A stretch of DNA of 64,000 nt from Stylonectria norvegica (lineage: Eukaryota; Ascomycota; Sordariomycetes; Hypocreales; Nectriaceae): assembly GCA_014621405.1 (NCBI GenBank), contig JAANBC010000043.1:1-64000 (forward strand), written 5' to 3'. The notes under the pieces are model-generated. The model was given only the letters and a program-made list of their open reading frames with translations, was not told the DNA's origin and did not search any database. A program made the position numbers and the translations under genes. Positions 1 through 13,228 of this stretch are shown piece after piece. Position 1 is the first letter of the stretch, and every line of letters starts with the position of its first letter.

Positions 1-242
1 GCGTGGGCGTGCGCATCCTTGACCTCTACGGTGAGCGCGAGCTGGGCGAGGTGCTGCGGCGGACGTACGTGGTGCGCGCGGCGGACGTGGGGCTGCATGC
101 GCGGCGGGCCGAGGACGGCGTAGGCGGCCAAGGACAGGAGTTTCTGAGGGGGTTGGAGGAGTGGGAGAGAGGGTTGTTTAGGAGGGGGCATGAGGGTGTT
201 AAGGGGGCGAGGGAGTGGATGGAGAAGGTGAAGAAGATGTGA
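1..242 (+). CDS. C-terminal fragment of an unrecognised protein
   Basis: The frame is open from the window edge and closes with TGA at 240-242, giving about 79 visible residues. The segment is rich in Arg, Glu and Gly and ends with a charged helical-looking stretch (REWMEKVKKM). Third positions are strongly G/C, as in the other genes here, which supports coding. No family motif is visible, so no function is assigned. The true start lies outside the window; the GTG at base 3 is just an internal codon. Confidence 0.45.
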   Translation, partial: VGVRILDLYGERELGEVLRRTYVVRAADVGLHARRAEDGVGGQGQEFLRGLEEWERGLFRRGHEGVKGAREWMEKVKKM

Positions 243-1408
243 GAGGACAGGAGGAGAGGATGATGATACCCCGATGATGGATAATGATTACGACTGTATA
301 TGAAAGGGCTGGGAGATACACGGAGACAAGATGTTATGTGTAAGCTTTTGGACAGCTACATTGGACGGTGCAAGCATCAGCAAGTCATTGTACAGACTCT
401 TAAATGTTGACAGCTCAACCGAGGGGTTCAACCAAACCCTGGAGCGTAAGACGGTATGAACAAGCCTCAAATGACTGCGAGATGTCACCTAGGAAGACAG
501 TGTTCATTTCAAAGCGTGCATCTTTAGCACGAAATTTCCGGTTCGAACTCTACGTCTCGAGCCAACTACATACATCTACTTGGTACTATTCCAACCGAGC
601 GATGTTGGTATCTCCCGATGCCAGTGGAACTCCGCCCGAGTCTTTTCCAACTCGTCTTTATCCCAACATCTCATAACCACGTACTCAACGTTGAAGCATC
701 AACACCTGGGGCGCATGGCCCGCCCATCCAGTGCACCGAGGGTCCGTCCGACTGATCCAAGCCGTGGACCCTGAGAAACTCCTTTCCCAAATGCAAATCT
801 TTGCAGCAGTCAACCTCATTCAAACATCAAGAAACTCCTCTTTCCTCGCTTCCAAAACCAACCTAGCCTTCCTTGATGAACCACACGGACGAAGCACTTT
901 CGATCGTGTCCAAAAAAGAAATACAAAGATAAACGTTGATACCGCATTAGATCGGTTAGAGTGTCTGACACCATGAGTGGGTGCAGAGCGAGAACGTATT
1001 CCCACCAGTTTCCAAGATAGGTGAGAGTAACAGAGTTAGGTCGAAACGACCCAAGCATGACGCCAAAGTGAAATGAGATACAACAGACATATTTCGAACC
1101 ATAAAGCATTAGATCGGAAGGTAAGCAAAATAAACAAGCAAACACCAGACATCTAGAGTTCACTAGAGATTGAGTGTTTGCGGAGAAGAAATGAATTCGA
1201 GAACAGGACGATAGATAAATCGTTATTTCGCAGATTTGTTTTTGTAGTTTTCGGTTTTCTTCATCTTTCAGTTGTCCCTCAGAGGTTGCGCTGCCCTACA
1301 CGGGTAGCGGATGTCGCGTTTGTTCCGATCGAGCGCGCATAATATGGAAACTGGTGGGTGGGCAAGCTTGAGTACGAGCCGAAAGAGAGCAAACCGAGTT
1401 GACGCATC
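243..1408. other. Intergenic stretch, no gene seen
   Basis: This lies between the 3' end of the left-edge gene and the 3' end of the minus-strand zinc-finger gene. It has only short overlapping frames with no domain signature. It should contain both 3' UTRs. I see nothing else in it. Confidence 0.5.
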
Positions 1409-3440
1409 TTAAATCTCCAAATTCCACAGAGGATCCATGACACTCAATTGAGACATGTCTTGGTAAGTCGTGGGAGTGATTGTGTTGGAGGACGACATGT
1501 TGGAGCCGAATGCGGATGTGGCAGGATTCGCGTAGGTATACTCAGGACTGAGACCGTGCATAGACGAGCCGTCGGAGTAAGGCGAGAAGCCGAAAGCACC
1601 AGAAGCGGATGAAACAGGGACCGAAATAGACATGTTCGGGGTGCCAACTAGCATAGACGCAGGGTCGGCGCCTTGAATCGACATATCGTAACTGCCATCC
1701 AGGTCGAAGGAGCCCATGTTGCTTCCGATGCCCGAGAACATGTCTATTGGCGCATCCAAATCTTTCGTCTCCACACCATCAGCATCTGTGTCGTCCTTGT
1801 CAGGGCCGAGTGCTCCGGGCTGATCCATCTTGACTATCTTCTCGGTGAACCAAAATTTCAAGTCATTCATTGGCGGCCAATCACCACCACCTTTGCCTCC
1901 GCGTTTCTCTTCAAGCCCATTCTTGCTCTTGTTGCGGGCAGTCTTGGGCTTGAAGTGAGTACGACGCAGATGGGCGGCAGCGTTGTAATAAGCGCCATAC
2001 TGCTTCCCATTCACACAAGCCTTGCACTTGGAGAGTGGGTTGATGGTTTGGACGGTGGCTATAATCCCAACTTCTGCAGGATCACGGCAGACGTACTTCT
2101 TCACAAGACCCTCATGCTTGGCGCTGACATGACGTCTGAGCTCATGGTCGCCTCGAAATCCTTCCGGATGCTCCCCGCACTGGTTGCATAGGACCTTGGG
2201 ATGCTTAGGACGCTGATAGCTGCTCTTTTTCACAGGAAGCTTGGCCTCCTTTTTCCCCAAGGCGTGACTAGTGGTCTTGCTGGCTCCGTTCTGAGGCTTC
2301 GGGGCAATGGCGGACTTGCCATTTTGGAGGACTCTTTCCAACGCTTCCTTGGAACGCGAGGCGCTAGACTTGGCACTGCAAGCACTGGTGTTGGACCCTG
2401 ACCGCTCCATGGTCGCTGAAGCGGGAGACGACAAGAATTGGTTTCTGTTGGGTGATACCGAGGCGTACTGATCGGAGGCGGGCGGCGGAAGGTTGGCGCT
2501 TATGCCGAACAGCGCTTCAGAGGCAGGTCGCTTGCCGTTAGGGTAAATGGTAGCAGGGGCATAGAGATACTCCTGACCGAAGAAACTGTCCGTTCTTTGA
2601 GATTGAGACGAAGCGAGGCGAGCCATGTCGGTACTGAAATTGTCAAAGGAGCTGTTCTGTCGTGTAAGTGGACTAGTAGTCTCCGCGGCCGAAGAACCAG
2701 AGATCATTGAGGGACATCCTGATGAGCTGTGGTAGTTGTACGCATCGTTGGGAGAGAGATTTGGCCTCGTCGATGCAATGTACGTTTCATTGTTCCAGTT
2801 TGCGATAAAGTCGCCAGGATTCATTCCTATATCCGGCCCAGGACTATTTTCTTGTACGATAGACAGCCGCGGCGACGGGTTTCCTTGAAGGGACAAATTT
2901 GTCGCATCCTCATGGGGCGGATAAAACCGAGCCGTGGTTGGGTTCGCCAGCGGCATGACATGGCCGCTTTGGACAAAAGGCATGTTGGTCTCGGATCGAG
3001 CTGACATAGAGCGGCTCATGGGCTGCGTTGGAGCGGACTGTTGTGAGAAGGCTCTTCTTTGACGCTTGTGAGCATGAAGCTGAGGATCGATTTGTTGCTG
3101 TGCTGCGTGTTAGATAACAGACCTTGAAAAACGATGTGGGGTGAAATACCTCCGTGGAGGGAGCAGTAGTCTTGCTCCGCGACAAGGCGCTGCTTCTTGC
3201 AGGGGCAACCGCATCGCGGTGGTCTAGAAAGAGAAGCTCGGCATTGCAAAAGTCCCCAGCGACATTTTGTGTTGAAGAGTCGAAGTTGAGACTGTGCAGA
3301 ACCTGGGGACCTTGAAACTGGTGACCACGGAAGACCCGACGTTGAATGACTTTCTCGAGGTGGGCGGTCTGGGCGCGGGACTGCTCTAGCTGACGTTGGA
3401 GGGCCTCGACATCGATGTTGGGGTCGTTGGTTAGACTCAT
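1409..3440 (-). CDS. C2H2 zinc-finger transcription factor
   Basis: Two exons are inferred on the minus strand: 3440-3150 and 3097-1409, with a 52-bp intron (3149-3098; donor GTATTT, acceptor CACAG), giving 659 aa. The ATG at 3440 begins MSLTNDPNID and leads into a short Gln/Glu-rich helix (about residues 8-32). A later ATG at 3019 would drop residues that read well in frame (HAHKRQRRAFSQQ), so the upstream start is preferred. The long middle is Ser/Pro/Asn-rich and low in structure. Two adjacent zinc fingers follow: CNQC...HVSAKH (C-x2-C-x15-H-x4-H), then CKAC...HLRRTH (C-x2-C-x14-H-x4-H). The pattern NQCxxHPEGFRGDHELRRH is widespread in uncharacterised ascomycete C2H2 proteins. The C-terminal third is acidic and Ser/Met/Gly-rich, a plausible activation region. 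Nuclear DNA binding is inferred; targets are unknown. Confidence 0.85.
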
Positions 3441-6400
3441 GTTTAGTCGAACTCTTTGATGGCGAGGGCTGCTGGTAACCACAAGAGAAGGCGAGGCAAG
3501 CTGAGGTTGGATAAGATAATGGGATGCGGGAGGGGCCGAGACGGCACTAAGACTTGGCCAGGTGGTGTTCAGACGTAACGACGAGTCGGGGACGAGCGGA
3601 TGTGGTTTGCTTCGCAGATGCAAGATGCAGAGCAGAGGATGATCGTACAGCTACGACGAAGTGGATTCGAAGAAGAAAGATGACGGGAAGAATGAGTAAA
3701 AGACGAAGGCGAAAGTTGGCGACAGGATGAGATTAAAAGAGAACCGGGCTAGATAGAGTATTAGGCGTCCAGTGGTTTTGGAACGAGGCTTCCGGATGGC
3801 GCTAGGACAGAAAACAGGGAGCAAAGAGCAAGGAGCAGGGATACAGTCGGTAACGCGATTTGCTGTGTGCGATGCAGAAGAGGATGGAGAAGCCAGACGT
3901 CGAAGCAGAAGCAGATGATGAGAGTCAGACCCATCCGAGCGACGTGGGTGGGTGGGTGTGTGCGAGTGTCGATAGCGTCGAGAGTGGGTTGTGAGGTGTG
4001 GGAGGAGTGTGAGGATGGAAGACGAAGGATCCATGGCTTCAGGTAAAAGAGCAAGGGTCCGAAATTAGCGCTGCTTTATTTTACTAGGGGAGTATCAAAG
4101 TGGAGAGCTGACATAATGTGACGCCGTCTGAGTGGGTGAATCTTCGAGACTCTAAGCCGTGGCCCCACATGCCTTGTCTCCAAGGTACCAAACACGTCTT
4201 CTAGCGGTCGGCGCAGTGCTGCCGCCGAGCTGTTACAGGCTGAGTGGAGCCCGTGCTTTAGGCGACCAGGGCGCTGTAGCCAACGCCCGATTAGTGACGT
4301 CGAAAGCGAATGGGCTGCTTCCTGCGTAGAGGAAACATGAATCTACCAATACAACCGTGGATGGACACAATACAAGCAGGGAATATGCATCACGCACCAC
4401 GCATTCCACGCGGACAACCTACGACGATGCGATTGGGAGAGACAACAGAGTCGAGACGACCGGGCGAGAGACCAGCGACTCCTGCAGCCATCCTGAGTCG
4501 CAGATGCCGTGCAGCGAGTGCCCGAGACGAAAGCCTGATACCGTGCTTTGCATTCGCAGATGGAGGGTGAAACCACCGCCGCCTGCTTTCCATCTGACAC
4601 CTCACCCGAGCCCGAGTCATCATTCCAGGCCTCCGAGGGACCTACATAATGCAGTTGCACTTGATGAGAAGCGATGCTTGAACGTTGTTGATGGCGTGGA
4701 TGGGGGACGGATATCGACGACGGAAATGCCATCATCACCAGGGTTCAAAGTTGGGAGAAGCAAATCTACAGTGTCAATACCTAACTCCGAATCCTTCTCC
4801 TGTTCCTACAGCTCATAAACGATGCGCACCGATGACATCGCTGGAGATGAAAAAGAAAAGAAAAGAAGGAAAAAAAAGCAATGATACTTCAACTTGCGGC
4901 TTCGTGGGTAGGGGGGGACAACAAGATGGCTAGGGATGTCATCATGGCGGATACGATTCCGTACCACCTAACCACGCTAGGACTACCTTCAACGGTCGGA
5001 AGTTTACTGTAATACTACGTACTTCGTACGGGTGATTGATACGGACCAGCGACGACACGGACGACGAGATGAACTCCTCACATGGCCCATCGACCTGCTG
5101 CAAGATTTGCCAGTTTCACAGCGGCCAATCTGCCTCTGTGGATGTCACAGACACCGACTTGGACAACGCAGCCCAACCCTCCATATCTCTTCCACTTCCA
5201 CCCTGTTCCAGTGCACAGCCGATTGCCAGCGAGACGTGGCTATTGCGACTCAGCAGGACGAGATGGAGGACCAGCAACAGAGCTAATTCGCCTGCTCGCG
5301 CACTCGGTCCCATCCGCATCGCATCCACCACGACCAAAGCCCCCGCTCATTCCCCCTCTTGGAAAACCAGCTGAGGCACTTGACATGCTTCTTCTAACGG
5401 GGGCCCGACCCGACCGGACAAGCCAGCGCAGAGCCCAAGCCCCGGAACCCAAAACGAGGCAAACAGTCTCCCAACCGGGATAATGATTGGATCTTGGATG
5501 TCGACGTGGTTCAGGGTCGAGCCACACGCAGGACCCGCCGCCCGGCTCGACGACGCCAGTGGCAATTGGCTCCCGCTGTCTCTGGGAGTGAGGCGAGCGG
5601 CGGCGAGCGGCACCAAGCCTCAAGGGGACGCGACTCCATAAATGTGCCGATGGGTTCTGTAAGGGGAGCAGTGGGACTCGGGCAAGTTGGGGGCGGGCGC
5701 GAAGTCCCATGCCAGCTTGCTTGCTGCATGCCAATGCCTCTCCTGGGAAGTGCTTGAGTGCCGTCTCACCGTCTGTGGGTCGACGATCGTCGGGTTGCGC
5801 AAATGAAAGATCGAGTTGGGTTGGATTTATTTGTTGACTGACCACCTCCAAGCTCAAGGTTGCCGTGAGCCTCTTTCTTGGCTGAGCTGCTTTGCAGCAT
5901 GCCGGGCACCATGCGCACGATACACCAGGTTGACGACGATGCCTGTGAGCAGTGCCCGGAAGGATTTCACAGTGTTGCAGACAACGACGAAACGGCTGAC
6001 ACAGAGCAAACCGATCCCAGACGAGATGAGATGAAATGTGCCAAAGATAGTAATGAACCAGTCCTGAACCAACTTCGTCGTCACGCGCGGATGCTGATTA
6101 TTGCAGTAATTACCGTAGCTCCTCGTTAGTGCGCGATTACACCTGTCGATCTCAAGTTTCCGCATAGCTAAAGTCCCGTTTTAAGCTCGCTTTCATGCTC
6201 TAATAGAGATCACCAGGTCCACTCTCCACGTCTGTTAAGCCGCAAAGTGTTGGTGGGTGTTGACCGGTTACAAGCTGACGACTTGCATTGAGAACACGGA
6301 CTCTCTTGGAGAGCCTTTTAGTTGGCTAATCGCAGGTTTCGTATCGAATGGGCTCCGGATACAACCCCCCGGCGAGGCACAAAGCAAGGCTCTTCACTTG

Positions 6401-7618
6401 TGCTAAAGAGAGTGCGACACAATTGAAGTCTGGTCCCAGGCTGGCCTCCCACACTCCAATACGTACTACTATACATACGTACATGCACTAGACTATGTGC
6501 TCCCTACATCATGTACGCACTCAGAGACTCACCGAACGAGGCAACGCTGGCCCTCACCGCTTCCTCGTAAACAAACTGGGCTGCCGCAGGACGACTTGAC
6601 TCTTCCGATTCGGCCATCGATCGAAGCCGGGAGATGCAGTGCGGCTTCTTGCGCGCACAGCCAGCCTGCGTTAAGCCGATGCATATTGCCTAACATGCAG
6701 TGCCTAACATGAGGTGAGTTCCGCCTTGAGAGAGCAGAGTTGCAGCTTTGGGGCTCTGCGTTCAATTTGTAGACTCAGCTCCTCGCGGTGTCACGCATGC
6801 TCTCCGCCGGCAGTGCCACCTTCAATATTGGATCTCTGTCCTCTGTCTGGCCGTCGTGTGAAGAGTCTTCGGCCAGGGTTTATCGCCCTGACATCATGTG
6901 TTTGGACGTCTAATTACCGTACATCCGTAACGGCCGAGAAACGGGTCGAGCATGGTTGCAAAGGCACATCATCGTGACTCAAGTTCTGTCCGAGCTCTGG
7001 GCTAGCGGCCGCGATGAGATCGAAGCGGAATCTCGGTCATCTCCAATCTCAAGGTTGAGGCCTGTCCGATCGTATCGAGCCCCTTGAAACAGTCCACACA
7101 TCCACGTTTAGTGTGCGGACAAACATCTTGCTGAGAAATATTCTTCATCACGAGGACGGTTGAGATCTCTATTGGCTGATTGGACGACTGCTTTAGCAGT
7201 GCGCGATTGCAACGCATTTTCGAGGAGACGGCGGAGGTGGAACCTCGAATGTCGTTGCACGTGCGTATCCTGTTCATTATATCGATCGAGTGGATAGTGG
7301 ACGGCATCGCCGACGGGCCCTCATAAGCATTGATTATAGCGTACGAGCACTATGTATTCGTACGTGTGTATTGTCGTGTAATGGATGCTAGCAGTTGAAA
7401 CAAGCGGAGTGTTCGCGCTCCAACCATTGGAGTTCTGGAGCTTTGAAACGGCTGCGCCGGCAAAATATCGGCTCATCGGCCGACGATGACACTTGACCTT
7501 CCCACTCAACGGCCTATCGAGCTATCCATCATGACACCTCATCAATCCACTCGCTGAAGCTCTCTCTCGGCATCTCGCATTAAGCTCTATGTGAGCAAAC
7601 ACCACCTATTACGGCACC
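3441..7618. other. Long intergenic region with divergent promoters
   Basis: About 4.2 kb lies between the diverging zinc-finger gene (-) and the Yos9 gene (+). The first 600 bp upstream of the zinc-finger ATG are pyrimidine-rich in the sense direction, as in fungal long 5' leaders. Frames of up to 205 codons occur around 5.2-5.9 kb. They overlap on both strands, are GC-driven and carry no recognisable motif, so I do not call them genes. Confidence 0.5.
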
Positions 7619-9155
7619 ATGCGCCGTGTCAATCTAGTCTTGCTGGCTACGCTCCAGCTCTGCGGAGCTCGGACGCACGGCTTCACTATCCATGAGGACC
7701 TGCTGATGCATCCCCAGGTTGGCGCCGTCCTGCCTCTAGATGCTGTGCGAAGCTAACACGAGCCAGTTCGAGGTTCTCTTTAACAACGAGTTCATATCCG
7801 AGAAGGATGCACAGGCACTGATAGAGAGAAACGACCTGCATTCTACCTATTCGGCCGACTTCGCCCAAGCCACCATCGGCGGTCTTTATACAGAAGGCAA
7901 CACCGACAACGAGAATGGAGAGGAACCGGAAACCGCGCACTCCTATGAAGTGATGAAACTGGCGTCTCATCGCTATCTCTGTTCTATACCCGTACTACAG
8001 CCTCCGCCGCCAGAGAACAAGACAGCGAACGAGCTCGCCAAAGCAGAGGAGGCACGCGAGCTCAGCCGTGCGACTGAGAGTGGATGGCAGCTTCTGGCTG
8101 ACCTTGATACCACATGCCTCTACTTCATGTCCGGCTGGTGGAGTTATAGCTTCTGCAACAACCAACAAATCGTCCAGTTCCATGCCCTTCCCACCATACC
8201 CGATGGCCGACCTCCGGTGCCCGACCCGAAAATGACGGAGTTCGTACTAGGCTCAAAACCGGCAGTTTCCGGCAACGGCGACTACCCCCCGAAACAAAAC
8301 GGCGCCGAGGGAGACTTACCGGCCGAGCTGCAAGTCAAAGGGGACCGACGATATTTGATCCAAAGGCTCGACGGCGGTACTATTTGTGATTTGACGGGTA
8401 GGGAACGTACTATTGAGGTGCAGTATCACTGCGTGCCTGGCATGAAGGGCGACCGTATCGGCTGGATCAAAGAAGTTACGATTTGCGCCTACGTGATGGT
8501 TATCAATACCCCGCGGCTCTGCGACGATGTTGCCTTTTTACCCCCGCAGGAGACGAAAGCGAACCCCATCAACTGCCAACTCATTGTTGACGATGATGCC
8601 ATGCTTCCGTTTCTTGAACAGAGACAGGCCTCTTCCGAGGAGTCTGTCAGCCAGGGCGAACAAGAAAAGACTACCGACGTCTCTGTGGACGAGGCCCAGG
8701 AGAAGGAGCCCATCACAATTGGGGGCGTCGTCGTCGGCGCACGTCACGTCCTATCAGCCGGCGACCAAGAAGGCAGGCCGCCGTTGAAACTCAGTCGCCC
8801 ACGCAGCGAAGCCGCCAAGCGCGAGAAAGTCTTCGAGGTGGTTGCGCAAGGCGCCAGCGCCGAAGACGGCGGCCAAGTGCGGATGCTCAGCGCCGACGAG
8901 CTTAAGAAGCTGGACATTGACGAGAGCGTGGTGCAGGAGATGGGCGAGGAGATGAAGAAGCTGGCGGGGGAGAAGGGGTGGAAGCTCGAGGTCGTGGAGC
9001 TCCCCGGGGGCCATCTTAGAGAGCTGAGGGGCTACGTCGACGGCGAGGAGGAGCCCGAGGCGGCGTACTCTGATGAGGAGACGGAGAGTGGTGATGAGAG
9101 TAAGGGAAAGGAGGAGGGTGAGGGTAGTGAGGAGAAGTTCAAACAGGATGTGTAA
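7619..9155 (+). CDS. YOS9: ER lectin OS-9/Yos9 homologue
   Basis: Exons 7619-7717 and 7767-9155 are joined across a 49-bp intron (GTTGGC...CTAAC...CCAG) to give 495 aa. The first exon supplies a signal peptide (MRRVNLVLLATLQLCGA). The text then runs on as PQFEVLFNNEFISEKDA, the start of the Yos9 N-terminal domain. The mannose-6-phosphate-receptor homology domain is visible from CLYFMSGWWSYSFCNN (Trp-Trp sugar-binding pair) through QFH, then GGTICDLTGRERTIEVQYHC and ITICAY-type strands with the expected paired cysteines. In yeast and animals this lumenal lectin reads trimmed N-glycans on misfolded proteins and delivers them to the Hrd1 ligase in ER-associated degradation. The C-terminal 60 residues are Glu/Ser/Lys-rich and end KFKQDV, with no HDEL-type retention signal. 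Confidence 0.93.
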
Positions 9156-12100
9156 CGGCGATAGACCGGGATAGGCATTTGGCAATGACAGCGGAGCTTG
9201 AATTTAGTTTCCACAGTAAGATGTCTCCTTGCCGTTGTCGTAAAGTGTGATTACATCCATAGTCGTGGCGGAGTGAGTTAACTCAGTGTGGTACTTGAAG
9301 TCCTAGATGTGTTCGTCGTCCGCGGTGAGCTCAACATCATTCTCCTCTATCTTCTTCTTCTTCCCTTGGAGTACATGTAATGAAGACTTATCATCATGCC
9401 GTCACTGTTGCAGGGGGGAACAAGTCATGCTCAAAGCTAAGTGACGTGATCTACTATGCTGTCGAAAAGCGTCGTCGTGCGAGGGGTCAGGTTCCCTGGC
9501 AGGCAGACATTAGATCTATCTACATTTACTTAGTATTGGTAGACCATCTCCGTGAACTTTCAGTCATCATGATGTCTCATAAATCATTTATTATATGCCG
9601 TGTTCTCTACCATTTAGACTCTGTAAACTAATGCGGCGTAGGTGGTCTTGATACCGATTGCCGACTTCACGCGAGGGCTGAGGGCGTTGCTATACTTAGG
9701 ATCATTGGTAAACGGTAGGAAGATGTGTTCTTGTGACATAGATATATACATGGGAAAATAGGAGAGCCGTGTTAAAGGAGAGACGCACGCAACCTTTCTG
9801 GTGCCGAATGGACTGCAGCTCGCTATTCTCTGTGGAGTTGACGTAACGTACGGGGGAGCTCAAGTGATGTCCTAGTATATCTGATTTCCCCAGGTGCATA
9901 TACCCTGAAAATCGACGGCTCGGTTGTCTTCATATCATCGATGTCATAGATGCAGGCCATCTCACATCGAAAATCGCAGCACTCCTCCACAACCACCGAT
10001 TCTTTCGTCCACGACGTCACGGCAGCACAGAGAAGCGAGGACGCCGCTTACTTCACGCCTCATGTTATACAAGCTCCGATTGCGTGACCCGAGAGGGGGC
10101 CAATTCAGCCTACGTGGGAAGAGACAGACGACACCGGGTATCTGCAGCGAGTGGGTAGCGGGATCTCGTGGCATTACGTGGAGGCTTGTAGTTTGTGGTA
10201 TTTAACTATTGAGTATCTGGAGTTGAAAGCGAGAATATGATGACACCAAGCAGAAAGCTGTCAGAGTGAAGTTCCACATTGGACGGTGTGACATTCCACG
10301 TTGGAGAACGAACGTGGGTGATAAGCCATGCTATTCTTGGAGTAGATGGCTGTTTTCGCGATGGGTCTTCTCTTCTCTTACCGCCAACATGAAATCTATC
10401 CCACACGTCCAAGCCTCATCCTCCCGAAAATCATTAACATCCCGCTCGAAATCGTCGAAACTCATCGACCTCGCCCTCAGCTTCCACTTCTGACCGCTTC
10501 ACCGACTTGCGTGAAGTCGCTGCTCGGGCCAAGAGGCGGTATGCACAATGCGCACTTAACGCGCTCCACTTGGCGGCATCTGCAGAACTGCAGAGCTGAT
10601 CGTCGGGAGAAAAACTGATCGGGAGATGGACGAACGGGTTTGATCGTGTGGGTTGACAGGAGGCTTGTCTTGCTACGTACATGTACCTAGGGAATGAGAT
10701 CTCAGCGGTTCCGAGTTGAGGGCGTACGATTACCTGATTGAAGTTGTACGAAAGTAGGTATCGCGTTTCGCGTGTCATTTCGTGAACCCCGGCACTCGCT
10801 GTTCCCACGAACGCGTCGGAAAACTGGGGAGAGCCATCAGGCGAGAACGAGAGAGCAATATTGGGAGACAGGGAGTGAGAGGCTTGTTGAAGTTTTAGTG
10901 CGTCAGGGCGTTTGAGGCTGGAGCTACAGCCCGGACCGAGGCGAGAGGATGGGCCGGACTGGTTTCAAAAGGTGTGGGTGGTTGCGACAAGACAAGGCTG
11001 GCTACGTTAACATTTAACGTGATGCAGGGATAACTATTAATCCACGGCAGTTATTGATTGATGAGAAAACATTTCGCAAGTTGGAGCACGATTGGGATTG
11101 GTGTTTCGTTCGTCAGAAAGGGATATGTCGTATTAATAAAGAGCGTGTTGAAACATGCACGACCATGCCTCCACAGCCGCCCAACGACACCACCCCCTAA
11201 TTATCACATCCATCTCCAAGCCCAAGGATTCCATTCCCAGCACATGTTCCTCTTTAGCCGTCACAAACACGCGCGAAGAAGCAAAAAAGCCAGCAAGCTA
11301 GGCCCGCCTCTCGTTGGCCCGCGGGTTCAGCACCTTGGGTGATGACATGGGGGGGAGCTCCTTGTTTGGCGGGGCTGCAGCCGGGAGCCGGGGGCCCATG
11401 CTCCCCACGAAGCTGGGAGACGGCGCGATTGGAGGGCTGAGGGTCAGGGGCCGACGGATTGTGATGGGTAGTGAGGGGACCCTGGATGCTGTGAAGGGAG
11501 GTTGCGAGTGTTAAGGTAGGGAGGTGGCTGTGGTGGTGGTGTTGGTGTTGATGATGGTTTCGTCTCCGTGGTGTTGACGCCCGGGCGGGGGATCTTGGTT
11601 CTCCATGGCTTCGATCGTGTAAATTGACTTTTCTAGGTCCGTCGGGCTCATCGTCCACCGGACAACCCGCTGACATCAGAAATAAGAATTGAGGAGACAC
11701 TGGTAGTAGTGTGCGGGTTGGATGTTTGTCTTGGATGTCACTGGAATGGTAGTTGAGTCAAGACATCGGGTCCATCGATCCATAACATCCCATCCCCCAT
11801 TTGGTATCCAGGATCCTAATGAATCAACTCCCGGTGCACGCTGACCTCCCCACTACCCGTTAAAGTCCCTTGCACATATTAGCACCCCGCTACCACTCGG
11901 GCATCTATGGATTTTGCTTTTACTCCTTGCGTCGCCGGGGACCTGAGCTCCCAGGGCTGGATCTGAGACTCTAAATAAGCTGGACTCTACTATGGATGTA
12001 TGGGCAAAGTCCTGTCGGGTTTTTGGAGTCCATGTCCCTAACAGTAGTGACAACGTCAGCACTGAAGTTAGCCAGCTTCAGTGCCTGATTGGCGCTCCGC

Positions 12101-13228
12101 TGCTCGCTCAGCGCCTTAGAGGCCCTTAGGGGCCCTTAGAGCGCCTTAGCGAAGCCACTGTCGCGCTAATGCGTCCTGCACCTGTCCCCAGTTCCGTCTC
12201 GCGCCCAAACCCAACCTGGAACTCGACGTTCAAACCCAAGCCAACCTTGAAGAAGAAACAGAAGAAGCAAAGGTCTAATCTAACAATCCACTTGGGCTCT
12301 CTCTTCCTCTCGCTCTCTCTCTCTTCTCTCTACCCTTCTAACCCTCTTGTACACTTCTCACTCTCTAGTTCTCTCCTCTCTCCTTTGAATCTGCGCTTCC
12401 TCCCGACGATCCCTATCCACAAACTTCAGTTCCTGCAAACGTCCCATTGTGTCCGCCAAACCCTGTCGACCTGCGTCTTCTCTCCACCATCGCCTCCGCC
12501 CATCGATTCAATATCCAGTCCCTTGTCTCGCTCTCCTGTCCCTCATTAGAAGCAGTTCTCTTGACCACCCTCTACGATCTCCCATTGGACCCGAGTTTGT
12601 TGTGGCTGCCGGCTGAGACACCAAAACACACGAGATTGCGCCTCCTCAACGACGTCGCATCGACATACCTTCCAACCCACGAAACCTCCACGAGACAACC
12701 ACCAGCCCGTTCGCCGTATCGACTCTCGCCCCGACACCTACATACGACTAGATCACCCATTATCATAACATAGCATAACACGACTTCGAGACGGCCGAAG
12801 CTAGCAAACACCGTCACCGCGCGATGAAGTAGAGACTCGTCCTGGGCCATTGCCAACGTGTCACGACTCACCATCGACCCGACATGCCATTCGCGCACCC
12901 TCATCCGCGAATTCAGTTGCTCGACAACCTGGTATCGTCATCGCCAGCAAGTCCCTGCTGCTGAGCCGTGCTGCCAGTTCAACGAAACTAGCACAGCAAC
13001 GGTTGCTATATCTTCAAGCAAGGTTGCGCATAGACGGGGCCCGAGCTCGAAACATTTCCTTTGAAGCGGTGCGTGTTGTCGATTCAAGCATCTTACACTC
13101 TCTGTAACTATTGGCAGACAACTTGCAGCCTTTTCGAATCTCCTTACTTTTGTCGGTGCTTGGCTGGTTCCATTTCATTGAACTTCATCGACTTTGACCC
13201 TCTCAAACCATATCCACCTTCAGTCAAG
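9156..13228. other. Intergenic region and long leader of the Cnn gene
   Basis: Four kilobases without a supported gene. From about 12,290 to 12,420 there is a C/T-rich tract of CTCTCT runs, and from there to 13,228 the DNA is C/T-rich with scattered ATGs. This fits a long, possibly spliced 5' leader of the downstream gene. At 12,108-12,147 there is a small cluster of GCCTTAG/CCCTTAG repeats. Nothing else stands out. Confidence 0.45.

Noticed and set aside
530..560. GGTTCGAACTC resembling a tRNA B box
   Set aside because: No matching A box or acceptor stem at the required distances.
5240..5857. 205-codon minus-strand frame
   Set aside because: Arg/Pro/Gly-rich and overlapped by several frames of similar length on the other strand in GC-rich DNA. 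No motif or plausible splice partner.
9302..9400. Minus-strand text ending QGKKKKIEENDVELTADDEHI and a stop
   Set aside because: It reads like a gene end, but only about 30 codons are open before a TGA, and no further coding exon could be joined. Probably chance next to an AAG run.
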